Source of the DNA: Pseudomonas graminis
GTDB taxonomy: Bacteria > Pseudomonadota > Gammaproteobacteria > Pseudomonadales > Pseudomonadaceae
Length of the DNA stretch: 5,924 nucleotides
Direction: 5' to 3'
NCBI RefSeq assembly: GCF_002093745.1
Contig: NZ_MTSB01000042.1
Location: 1-5,924, forward strand
In this document: piece by piece, positions 1-5,924 of the stretch
Numbering within the stretch: the stretch's first letter is position 1
Layout: each line of letters opens with the position of its first letter
The notes under the pieces: generated by a model
The model's database searches: none
Told to the model about the DNA's origin: nothing
Seen by the model: the letters and a program-made list of their open reading frames with translations, nothing else
Translations under genes and position numbers: made by a program

Positions 1-347
1 TTCGGCACGGTCAGGTCGCGATGGGTCAGGACTTGCTGCGCGCCGCTGTCCTGAATCATGAAGGCCTGGCGTTCCAGCGGTGCATTGACGTCCAGCGGCA
101 CATAGACTGCCCCGCACTTGTTGACGGCCAGTTGCGTCACCAGCAAGTCCAGCGAGCGCGGCAGCAGAATGGCGACTGCATCGCCGGCCTGTACACCAAG
201 ACTGTTCAGGTAATGGGCCAAGCGATTGGCGCGGGCATTGAGTTCGCGGTAGCTCAGGCTTTCAGCGCCATGCACGGCGGCCTGCGCGTCAGGATGGGCC
301 AAGGCCTGCGCTTCAAACAGCGCGTGAACGGATTTGTCCCGTGGGTA
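1..347 (-). other. Adenylation domain, N-terminal part (A1-A2), cut by window edge
   Basis: Begins YPRDKSVHALFEAQA, then LSYRELNARANRLAHYL (A1) and NKCGAVYVPLD (A2; KCGAVYVPLD is 90-119), and leaves the window in a sequence ending RDLTVP, before the A3 phosphate-binding loop. The A2 variant with KCGAV rather than the KAGGAY of the neighbouring A domain, and the following VNAPLERQAFMIQDS, suggest it belongs to a different A-domain lineage from the glycine-like one. The substrate-binding pocket is not visible. Confidence 0.93.
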
Positions 348-2033
348 GTCGGCGGCCGTGTCGTTGAAACCGTGCAGCAGTTGCTCGCGCTCAGCGGCGG
401 GCAATACCGAAAGGCTCGCCAGTGGCGCCTGCCCGCCAGTTTCCAGCGCTTCGACCAGATCGGTGAGCACGGAGGCCATGTAGGCAGCCACTCGCTGTGC
501 GCCGATCTTGACGCTTGCCTGAACGTTAAGCGCAAAGCGCTCGCCAAAGTCGTCCACCGAAAGAATCACGGGGTAGTTGGTGCGTTCTTCAGCGCTCAGG
601 GTTTCGATGCCGTGCCAGGCGTCACGCGTCTGGGCATCGAGCGGCTGCGCGTTATCGGCGCTGTGCCGGTAATTGAGCAACGCGCTGAACAGCGGGGTCG
701 GTGCGACCACGCCACTGCAACGCTGCGCCAACGCGAGCGAGGCATACTCGTGCCCCAGCAGTTGAGTCAGGCGCGCATGCGTGGCTTTGACGCCGTCGCG
801 CACGCTCTGCCCGCCCACCTGGACACGCAGCGGCAAGGTGTTGATGAACATGCCCAGCGCCTGCCCGGCGCTGGCTTGTTGTGATGCCTGCATGCGACCG
901 AGCATCACCGTGCCGAACACCACATCGTCACGCCCCGAAACGGCACCGAGCACGCGTGCCCACGCCAGGTGGCACAGGCTCGCCGCGCTGACGCCCTGCT
1001 GCCGGGTCTGGGCGCGCAGGCGCTGGCCGAGTTCTGCGGGCAGCGTCAGATGAACGTCTTCGACGTCATTGCCGTCGCCCAACACGTCCTGGACGCCGAA
1101 CGGCAGCGTCGGCTCGTCCATGTCACCGAGCATTTCGCTGAAGAACGTCTCATGGTGCTTGCGCTGGTTCGATTGCAGGGTTTTCGCCACGTAATCGCGA
1201 TACGGCAGTGCCGCCGCCAGCGCCTGGCCTTGACCGGTCAGGAACGCCTGCATTTCGTGCTGGACGATGTCCAGCGCGGCATGGTCAATGGCCAAGTGAT
1301 GGAACAGCAGCATGGCAAGCCAGCGCTGATTGGCTTTGTCCTCGCTGATCACCAGCAGCATCAACGGCGCCTGACCGATATCCAGCCGGTAGTGACGCGG
1401 GTCGAAGCGCGCTTTCAGTTGCGCCAGCACGTCCCCTTCTTGCAGCTCGTCGGTGATGTCCCGCACACCCAGCCGGGCCTCGCGCCATACCACTTGCACG
1501 GGGGCTTCCAGCCCTTGCCAGGCCAGCGACGTGCGAAGGATGTCATGGCGGTCGATGACCTGCTGAAAAGCGTCAATGAAGTGGTCCAGCCGCTCGCGAC
1601 TCGCCATGCTGAACTCGGCCTGCAGGACGTACGGGTCGCCTCGCTGTGCGGTCAGGTGGTGGTAGAAAACACCCTCCTGCAACGGCGCCAGCGGATAAAT
1701 GTCCTGAACGTTGGCGGCGCCGCCCGGAATGCCCGCCACGAGGGTGTCGATGGCTGTCTGATCCAGTTTGAGCAACGGCAACATGTCCGGTGTGATGCGC
1801 TCGCAGCCCGGCACAATGGCGTTTTCCGGCACACCGTGCTGCTCGGCGACATGGGCCGCGTACGCGCCACTCTTGATTGCGTCGAGCAAGGCTGCCTTGT
1901 GCTCTCGCAACAGGGCCAGGGTGGCCGGTTCGGCCAGTGACTGTTTGCTGCCGCTCACTTTTAACTGGTCACCCTTGACGGAGAGCTCGATGCCCTTCTC
2001 TACCAGTGTCGTCAACAGTTCAATCACACTCAC
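1..2033 (-). CDS. Non-ribosomal peptide synthetase, 3'-truncated: docking domain-C(E/C)-A(partial)
   Basis: Second subunit of the same assembly line. The frame runs open from a GTG at 2033 to the window edge, giving 677 codons with no stop; the rest is outside. The start was chosen because GTG overlaps the upstream TGA as GTGA, a GGAG lies 8 nt before it, and the protein then begins MSVIELLTTL, typical of TubC-type docking domains; a second GTG at 2027 is too far from GGAG. Domains: docking domain (residues 1-56), linker, condensation domain (about 80-540) with NVQDIY, HHLTAQRGD (125-133), RHDILRTS and the catalytic HHLAIDH (245-251), then the N-terminal part of an A domain (from about 563) with LSYREL and KCGAVYVPLD. 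The A domain is cut before the substrate-binding residues, so its amino acid cannot be predicted. The gene is probably cotranscribed and translationally coupled with the upstream synthetase. Confidence 0.96.
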   Translation of the reverse strand, partial: MSVIELLTTLVEKGIELSVKGDQLKVSGSKQSLAEPATLALLREHKAALLDAIKSGAYAAHVAEQHGVPENAIVPGCERITPDMLPLLKLDQTAIDTLVAGIPGGAANVQDIYPLAPLQEGVFYHHLTAQRGDPYVLQAEFSMASRERLDHFIDAFQQVIDRHDILRTSLAWQGLEAPVQVVWREARLGVRDITDELQEGDVLAQLKARFDPRHYRLDIGQAPLMLLVISEDKANQRWLAMLLFHHLAIDHAALDIVQHEMQAFLTGQGQALAAALPYRDYVAKTLQSNQRKHHETFFSEMLGDMDEPTLPFGVQDVLGDGNDVEDVHLTLPAELGQRLRAQTRQQGVSAASLCHLAWARVLGAVSGRDDVVFGTVMLGRMQASQQASAGQALGMFINTLPLRVQVGGQSVRDGVKATHARLTQLLGHEYASLALAQRCSGVVAPTPLFSALLNYRHSADNAQPLDAQTRDAWHGIETLSAEERTNYPVILSVDDFGERFALNVQASVKIGAQRVAAYMASVLTDLVEALETGGQAPLASLSVLPAAEREQLLHGFNDTAADYPRDKSVHALFEAQALAHPDAQAAVHGAESLSYRELNARANRLAHYLNSLGVQAGDAVAILLPRSLDLLVTQLAVNKCGAVYVPLDVNAPLERQAFMIQDSGAQQVLTHRDLTVP
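415..1790 (-). other. Condensation domain of second synthetase, dual E/C-type, intact catalytic histidines
   Basis: The domain opens with NVQDIYPLAPLQEG (around 1695-1712), followed by HHLTAQRGD (1635-1661), which fits the HH[I/L]xxxxGD signature of dual E/C domains. The catalytic motif is HHLAIDH (1281-1301): both His and the Asp are present, with His replacing the usual final Gly. C2 (RHDILRTS), C4 (YRDYVAK), C5 (DDVVFGTVMLGR) and C6 (MFINTLPLRV) are recognisable. It should accept the peptide from PCP2 of the upstream protein. It is clearly paralogous to the condensation domain at 3870-5220, sharing blocks such as DEPTLPF, FDPRHY and PLFSALLNYRH. Confidence 0.9.
1866..2033 (-). other. N-terminal TubC-type docking domain
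   Basis: The first 56 residues, beginning MSVIELLTTLVEKGIEL and including the basic KGDQLKVSG strand pair and the helix LLREHKAALLDAIK, match the compact alpha-beta docking domain first described in TubC of tubulysin synthesis. These domains bind a short linear peptide at the C terminus of the upstream synthetase and so fix subunit order. The position, immediately before a condensation domain and in the gene just after a synthetase lacking a release domain, fits this role. Identification is by pattern recognition only. Confidence 0.85.
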
Positions 2034-5000
2034 AGGAGAATCTCCGTTTTTTCCGTCGCCGCGGCGTATTCCGCGAGGGTGGGTTGTTCGAACAGGGTCT
2101 TGAAGTCAGCCTCGATGCCGGCTTCGCGCATTTTTTCCATCAGGCTGACGGCCAGCAGCGAGTGACCGCCCAGCTCGAAGAAATGGTCATGACGACCGAC
2201 ACGCTCGATGTTGAGAACGTCGGCCCACAGTTCAGCCAGAATGGTTTCCGTCTCGCCCTGCGGCGGCTGGTATTCCCGGCTGATGATTGAACCGGCGTCC
2301 GGAGCCGGCAGGGCCTTGCGGTCCAGCTTGCCGTTGGGGGTCAGCGGCAGGCTGTCGAGGTGGACGTAGGCTGCCGGCACCATGTAACCCGGCAACTGGC
2401 CCTGCAAATGAGCGCGCAATGACTCGATATCAAGCGCTGCGGCGGTCGAGATGAAGTAAGCCACCAGACGCTTGTCGCCCGGCACATCCTCGCGAGCGAT
2501 TACCACGGCTTCCTTGATGTCGGTATGGCTGGCGAGCTTGGCCTCGATCTCGCCCAGTTCGATCCTGAAACCGCGAATCTTGACCTGGAAGTCGTTGCGG
2601 CCCAGGTACTCGATGCTGCCGTCGGCGCAATAGCGCCCCAGGTCGCTGGTGCGGTACAGGCGTGCGCCAGGCGTCTGGCTGAACGGGTCCTTGATGAAAC
2701 GTTCGGCCGTCAGGTCGTCGCGGTTGAAATAACCCCGCGCCACCCCGTCGCCTCCGATGTAGAGCTCCCCGGTCACGCCTTTCGGCACCGGCTCACCGCG
2801 CTCATCGAGCAGGTAGAAACGGTTGTTGGCGAGTGGCCGACCGATGCTGACGCTGACTGACGAGGTATCGCGTGAATCGAACCGCAGCGCCGATGACCAG
2901 ATGCTGGTTTCGGTCGGGCCATAGACGTTCCACAGCGCTTCGACCTTGTCGGCCATGCGCTGTGCCAGCTCGACCGGCAATGCTTCGCCGCCGCACAGGG
3001 CCTTGAGCCCCGCCGCACCGGTCCAGCCCGAGTCCAGCAGCAGACGCCATGTGGCCGGCGTGGCCTGCATCAGGGTCGCCGCGCTGTCGCGGATGGCTTC
3101 GCCCAGCAAACGTGCATCCAGCCCCTGGATTCGGTCCAGCAAAACCACACGCGCCCCGCAGATCAGCGGCATGTACAACTCGACGCCGGCGATATCGAAA
3201 CCGATGGTGGTCAGGGCCAGCATGCGGTCAGCGCTGCTGGCCTGGGTCAGGTCGCGCATGGCGCAGAGCAGGTTCACCACTCCGCGATGCTCGACCATCA
3301 CCCCTTTGGGCTTGCCCGTCGAACCGGAGGTGTAGATCACATACGCCAGATGATTAGGGCTCAGGGCCGTGATCTGCGGGTCACTGGTCGCCTCGTCATG
3401 CCAGGTGACCTGCTCCAGATCAATGACCGGCACCGGGCTTCCGGACACCAGGTGCCGGGTTTCGCCCTGCGCCAACACGGCGATAGGGGCGCTGTCTTCG
3501 AGCATGTAAGCGATCCGGTCGACCGGGTAGGCCGGGTCCAGTGGCACATAAGCGCCGCCTGCTTTCAGAATCGCCAGCAGCCCGATCATCATGTCCACAC
3601 CGCGCTCGACGCAGATCGCGACGCGAGCGTCCGGCACCACCCCTTGTCTGCGCAAATGGTGCGCCAGACGGTTGGCACGCAGGTTCAGCTCGGCGTAGCT
3701 CAACGTTTCACTGCCGTGGATCAAGGCCGTGGCCTCAGGTGTGCGATGAGCCTGCGCGGCAAACAGGCCATGAATGGTCTGCTCGCGGGGGTAATCGGTC
3801 CAGGTGGCGTTGAGGCCCGAAATCAGTTCATCGCGCTCCTGCGCCGGCAGGATCGACACCTGGCTCATGCGTGCTTCGCCCGCTTGTTCCATTGCATCGG
3901 CCAGGCTGATCAGCGCTTGCTGCACGTAGCCACAGACGCGGGCGGCCCCGATCTGCGTCGGTGTCATGACCGAGAAGGCAAAGCCCTGCCCTTCGTCGTC
4001 CACCGACAGGGTCAACGGATAATTGGTTCGTTCCTCGCCTTTCAGCAGCTCGATACCGTCCCAGGCGGCCAGCCCTTCACGGTCGATGGTCGCGCCGGTG
4101 TGCCGGTAATTGAGCAAGGCACTGAACAACGGCGCCGGGGCTTGCACCGCACTGCAGCGCTGAGCCAGCGTCAATGATGCGTGCTCATGGGCCAGCAGCC
4201 CGGTCAGACGGCTGTGAGTGGTCTTGACCGCCTGACGAACATCGGTGTCACCCACACTGACCCGCAGTGGCAGGGTATTGATGAACATGCCCAGTGCCCG
4301 GTCGGCACCGCTGCCGCCCTGCATCCGGCCCATCAGTACGGTGCCGAACACCACGTCGTCCTTGCCGGTGACGCTGGCCAGCACCTGCGCCCAGGCCAGG
4401 TGATAGAGGCTCGCCATGCTCACCCCGAGGCTGCGTGCCTGAAGGCGCAGGCGCCGTGTCAGGTCGGCATCCACGAGTTGACGGATTTCTTCGATGCCAT
4501 TGCCGTCGCCTTGAACATCGTGCAGATCGAACGGCAGCGTCGGCTCGTCGATATCACCGAGCATGTTATGGAAGAACGCTTCGTGGGCTTCGCGACTGAG
4601 GCCCAGACGGGCCTGCGCCACGTAGTTGCGGTACGGCACCGAAGCCGGCAGTGCGTGCTCGCGGCCCTGCATGCAGGCCTCGATTTCCCGCGACAGCACC
4701 GCCAGCGAGGTCGCGTCGTCGATCAAATGGTTGAACAACAGAATCGCGACCCAGCGATGGTTGACCGGGTCCTCTGCGTAAGCGATGCGCATCATCGGCG
4801 CCTGACGAATGTCCAGGCAGTAATGACGCGGGTCGAACCGGGCGTGCAATTGCGTGGCAATGTCACCCTCGGCCGGGTCCAGCGCTACCGATTCGACACC
4901 CAGCGGCGCTTCACGCCACACCACTTGCAGCGGTTCGTTCAGCCCTTCCCAGAGCACGCCCGTGCGCAGGATTTCATGCCGGGCGACGACGGCCTGCAGG

Positions 5001-5924
5001 GCCTCGGCGAAGGCTTCGATACGGGACAAGCGGTCAAAACCGAACATCACGTATTGCAGGTACGGATCGCCTTCTGTGGCGCTCAAGTGGTGATAGACAA
5101 TCCCTTCCTGCAGCGGCGCCAACGCGTAGATGTCCTGAACGTTGGCGATGCCACCGGGAACACTGGCGACAACGGTATCGATCTGTTCCTGGCTCAAGGT
5201 CACCAGCGGCAGCATGTGCGGGGTGATCTGCGTGCAGCCGGGGGTGATGAGGTTGTCTGGAATGACAATCTCTTGCTGGCCACCGACAGCCGCAGCCAGT
5301 GCTTCAAGGGTCGGCTGACTGAACAGCACTCGCACGTCGGCACTCAGATGCTGTTGACGCATACGCTCGATGAGCTTCACCGCCAGCAGCGAATGGCCGC
5401 CCAGCTCGAAGAAGTGGTCATGGCGACCCACGCGTTCCACGTCCAGCAGTTCTTCCCAGAGCCTGGCGATGGCTATTTCGGCCTTGCCTTGCGGCGCCAC
5501 GTATTCGCGGCTGATCAGTGCTGACTGGTCCGGTGCGGGCAATGCCTTGCGGTCCAGTTTGCCGTTGGTGGTCAGCGGCAAGGCATCTAGATGGACGTAG
5601 GCCGCCGGAACCATGTAATCCGGCAGCAGAACTTGCAGATGACTGCGCAGTGATTCGACATCGATGGTGCTGTCTGCCGACGTGAAGTACGCCACCAGAC
5701 GCTTGTCGCCGGGCACGTCCTCGCGAGCGATGATGACCGCGTCCTTCACCGCAGCATGTGCGGCCAGTTTCGCTTCGATCTCGCCCAGTTCGATGCGGAA
5801 GCCACGGATCTTCACCTGATCATCGTTACGGCCCAGGTAATCGAGACTGCCATCGGCATTCCAGCGCGCCAGATCGCCTGTGCGGTACAAGCGTGCGCCC
5901 GTGTTTTCAGTGAAAGGGTCGGCA
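2030..5924 (-). CDS. Non-ribosomal peptide synthetase, 5'-truncated: A(partial)-PCP-C(E/C)-A-PCP
   Basis: A large cytoplasmic multimodular enzyme that activates amino acids as aminoacyl-AMP, loads them on phosphopantetheine arms and joins them into a peptide. The frame is open to the window edge, so the real start lies outside; 1297 residues are visible, numbered here from the edge. Domains in order: C-terminal part of an A domain (1-129, YRTGDL and NGKLDRKALP motifs), PCP (about 141-212, GGHSLL with Ser178), condensation domain (about 235-685), complete A domain (about 711-1206, TSGSTGKPKG, FDIAGVELY, NVYGPTETSIW, NGKLDRKALP) and a second PCP (Ser1255). The protein ends about 35 residues after that PCP core, with no thioesterase, reductase or E domain, so the chain must pass to another protein, most simply the overlapping downstream gene. 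The C domain carries a dual E/C signature and an atypical NHLIDDA catalytic motif. Family assignment is certain; the product is unknown. Confidence 0.97.
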   Translation of the reverse strand, partial: ADPFTENTGARLYRTGDLARWNADGSLDYLGRNDDQVKIRGFRIELGEIEAKLAAHAAVKDAVIIAREDVPGDKRLVAYFTSADSTIDVESLRSHLQVLLPDYMVPAAYVHLDALPLTTNGKLDRKALPAPDQSALISREYVAPQGKAEIAIARLWEELLDVERVGRHDHFFELGGHSLLAVKLIERMRQQHLSADVRVLFSQPTLEALAAAVGGQQEIVIPDNLITPGCTQITPHMLPLVTLSQEQIDTVVASVPGGIANVQDIYALAPLQEGIVYHHLSATEGDPYLQYVMFGFDRLSRIEAFAEALQAVVARHEILRTGVLWEGLNEPLQVVWREAPLGVESVALDPAEGDIATQLHARFDPRHYCLDIRQAPMMRIAYAEDPVNHRWVAILLFNHLIDDATSLAVLSREIEACMQGREHALPASVPYRNYVAQARLGLSREAHEAFFHNMLGDIDEPTLPFDLHDVQGDGNGIEEIRQLVDADLTRRLRLQARSLGVSMASLYHLAWAQVLASVTGKDDVVFGTVLMGRMQGGSGADRALGMFINTLPLRVSVGDTDVRQAVKTTHSRLTGLLAHEHASLTLAQRCSAVQAPAPLFSALLNYRHTGATIDREGLAAWDGIELLKGEERTNYPLTLSVDDEGQGFAFSVMTPTQIGAARVCGYVQQALISLADAMEQAGEARMSQVSILPAQERDELISGLNATWTDYPREQTIHGLFAAQAHRTPEATALIHGSETLSYAELNLRANRLAHHLRRQGVVPDARVAICVERGVDMMIGLLAILKAGGAYVPLDPAYPVDRIAYMLEDSAPIAVLAQGETRHLVSGSPVPVIDLEQVTWHDEATSDPQITALSPNHLAYVIYTSGSTGKPKGVMVEHRGVVNLLCAMRDLTQASSADRMLALTTIGFDIAGVELYMPLICGARVVLLDRIQGLDARLLGEAIRDSAATLMQATPATWRLLLDSGWTGAAGLKALCGGEALPVELAQRMADKVEALWNVYGPTETSIWSSALRFDSRDTSSVSVSIGRPLANNRFYLLDERGEPVPKGVTGELYIGGDGVARGYFNRDDLTAERFIKDPFSQTPGARLYRTSDLGRYCADGSIEYLGRNDFQVKIRGFRIELGEIEAKLASHTDIKEAVVIAREDVPGDKRLVAYFISTAAALDIESLRAHLQGQLPGYMVPAAYVHLDSLPLTPNGKLDRKALPAPDAGSIISREYQPPQGETETILAELWADVLNIERVGRHDHFFELGGHSLLAVSLMEKMREAGIEADFKTLFEQPTLAEYAAATEKTEILL
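2042..2045 (-). promoter_or_regulatory. Ribosome-binding site GGAG of the second synthetase gene
   Basis: On the minus strand GGAG is separated by 8 nt from the GTG start at 2033. It lies within the last codons (E-I-L-L) of the upstream gene, whose TGA overlaps the GTG as GTGA. The spacing decides between the two in-frame GTG codons at 2033 and 2027 and points to translational coupling. The GGAG is followed by ATT and CTCC, so it could fold into a 4-bp hairpin. Confidence 0.75.
2057..2275 (-). other. Peptidyl carrier protein domain 2, last domain of the first synthetase
   Basis: The DHFFELGGHSLLAVSL core has the phosphopantetheine-accepting serine at 2159-2161. The domain is followed only by a short tail ending TEKTEILL and the TGA stop. 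With no thioesterase after it, it must donate its peptide to the condensation domain at the start of the next protein. The short tail, with charged and hydrophobic residues, is the natural candidate for the peptide bound by the downstream docking domain. Confidence 0.94.
2057..2670 (-). repeat. Diverged duplicate of A(C-terminal)-PCP block, copy 2 (partner 5288-5924)
   Basis: This segment encodes the end of an A domain plus PCP and is highly similar in order and sequence to the block at 5288-5924. Shared runs include KIRGFRIELGEIEAKLA, AREDVPGDKRLVAYF, MVPAAYVHLD and GRHDHFFELGGHSLLAV; by eye, about 78% of roughly 120 residues from YRT(G/S)DL to KALPAPD are identical. The DNA is also similar, with mostly synonymous differences in those runs. 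This fits module duplication or gene conversion within the synthetase. Confidence 0.8.
2306..3793 (-). other. Complete adenylation domain, glycine-like specificity code
   Basis: All core motifs are present: LSYAEL (A1), LKAGGAYVPLD (A2), TSGSTGKPKG (A3, 3302-3331), FDIAGVELY (A4), NVYGPTETSIW (A5), GELYIGGDGVARGY (A6), YRTSDL (A7), GRNDFQVKIRGFRIELGEIE (A8) and NGKLDRKALP (A10, 2306-2335). Aligning by eye to the phenylalanine-activating domain of gramicidin synthetase, the ten pocket residues are D235 I236 V239 Q278 L299 G301 V322 I330 W331 K517. This is closest to the known glycine code DILQLGLIWK, differing by L-to-V at two positions, so glycine is the best guess; a small related substrate is possible. 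A7 has Ser where Gly is usual (2645-2647), while the functional Asp is kept. Confidence 0.9.
3870..5220 (-). other. Condensation domain, dual E/C-type signature, with degenerate HHxxxDG motif
   Basis: About 450 residues between PCP1 and the next A domain. Conserved blocks include NVQDIYALAPLQEG (C1 region), RHEILRTG (C2), YRNYVAQ (C4), DDVVFGTVLMGR (C5) and MFINTLPLRV (C6). Directly after C1 sits HHLSATEGD (5066-5092), matching HH[I/L]xxxxGD, the second histidine motif known from dual epimerization/condensation domains of Pseudomonas lipopeptide synthetases. This implies the upstream residue is flipped from L to D before bond formation. The core catalytic motif, normally HHxxxDG, reads NHLIDDA (4712-4732): the second, catalytic His and the Asp remain, but the first His is Asn and the Gly is Ala. 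Activity is likely but not assured. Confidence 0.9.
5288..5503 (-). other. Peptidyl carrier protein (thiolation) domain 1
   Basis: The core DHFFELGGHSLLAVKL is a textbook carrier-protein motif. The serine codon at 5390-5392 is the site where a phosphopantetheinyl transferase attaches the 4'-phosphopantetheine arm. The domain holds the aminoacyl or peptidyl thioester made by the preceding A domain and presents it to the next condensation domain. All core residues look intact. The variant DHFFELGG is often linked to carriers that precede epimerizing domains, but here it appears in both PCPs, so it is not diagnostic by itself. Confidence 0.95.
5537..5924 (-). other. Adenylation domain, C-terminal part (motifs A7-A10)
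   Basis: The visible stretch contains LYRTGDLARW (A7, whose Asp binds the ATP ribose), GRNDDQVKIRGFRIELGEIE (A8, hinge) and NGKLDRKALP (A10, with the universal catalytic lysine at 5558-5560). The pocket between A4 and A5 that selects the amino acid is beyond the window edge, so the substrate of this module cannot be predicted. The following condensation domain is of the dual E/C type, so this residue probably ends up in the D configuration. Confidence 0.95.

Larger units (their letters stand above)
5288..5924 (-). repeat. Diverged duplicate of A(C-terminal)-PCP block, copy 1 (partner 2057-2670)
   Basis: Partner of the block at 2057-2670, in direct orientation and about 3.2 kb apart, equal to one C-A-PCP module. 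Similarity is strongest from motif A8 through A10 and in the PCP core, and weaker in the PCP's last helix (RMRQQHLSADVRVLF here versus KMREAGIEADFKTLF). The copy runs off the window edge. Confidence 0.8.

Noticed and set aside
969..1940. Plus-strand open frame of 323 codons
   Set aside because: Antisense to the condensation domain of the second synthetase. It resembles the 4181-5524 frame only because the sense strands are paralogous.
2025..2027. Alternative GTG start for the second synthetase
   Set aside because: It is 14 nt from the GGAG, whereas GTG at 2033 is 8 nt away, overlaps the upstream stop and gives the usual MSVIELL docking-domain start.
2645..2647. Ser in place of Gly in the A7 motif (YRTSDL)
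   Set aside because: The ribose-binding Asp is intact and the YRTSDL variant is common in functional A domains, so inactivation is not suggested.
3287..4177. Plus-strand open frame of 296 codons and its lookalike at 21-884
   Set aside because: Both are opposite the C-to-A domain junctions of the two synthetases. Their mutual similarity reflects homologous sense-strand domains, and no start signals or domain content support them.
4181..5524. Long plus-strand open frame of 447 codons
   Set aside because: It lies entirely antisense to well-conserved PCP and condensation domains. Its translation is rich in Q, R, H and V with no recognisable domain, and a similar antisense frame (969-1940) lies opposite the paralogous domain. 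It is a shadow of high-GC coding DNA.
5888..5890. TTG as a start codon for the first synthetase
   Set aside because: The frame continues upstream to the window edge with normal A-domain sequence (DPFTENTGARLYRTGD), so this Leu is internal and the gene is 5'-truncated by the window.

Overview
The window lies entirely inside a non-ribosomal peptide synthetase (NRPS) locus, and everything supportable is encoded on the minus strand. The high-GC coding style and module architecture suggest a gammaproteobacterium of the Pseudomonas type. That is a judgement from style and architecture, not a database match, and Burkholderia/Ralstonia-like hosts are not excluded.

Reading in the direction of transcription, from high to low coordinates, two NRPS genes are visible. 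The first enters at the window's right edge in the middle of an adenylation (A) domain and ends at a TGA at 2030-2032. Its visible order is A(C-terminal part)-PCP-C-A-PCP, with no thioesterase or E domain. The second starts with GTG at 2033, overlapping the stop of the first in a GTGA arrangement. It opens with a TubC-type docking domain, continues with C and the first part of an A domain, and leaves the window at position 1. The window is essentially 100% coding, with no RNA genes, insertion sequences, CRISPR arrays, promoters or terminators visible.

The two genes form one assembly line. The peptide made by the first protein stays on its last carrier domain and is handed to the second protein, whose N-terminal docking domain should recognise the C-terminal tail of the first. 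Both condensation domains carry the extra N-terminal signature HH[I/L]xxxxGD of dual epimerization/condensation (E/C) domains, so the product probably contains D-configured residues although no separate E domain is seen. The only complete A domain gives the specificity residues D-I-V-Q-L-G-V-I-W-K, read by eye, which is closest to the glycine code. The product cannot be named from this window.

Points for a second look are a degenerate catalytic motif (NHxxxDA) in the first C domain, a glycine-like module followed by an epimerizing-type C domain, a possible small hairpin over the ribosome-binding site of the second gene, strong similarity between the two A(C-terminal)-PCP blocks, and the docking-domain interface. 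Long plus-strand open frames are antisense shadows of the repeated NRPS domains.
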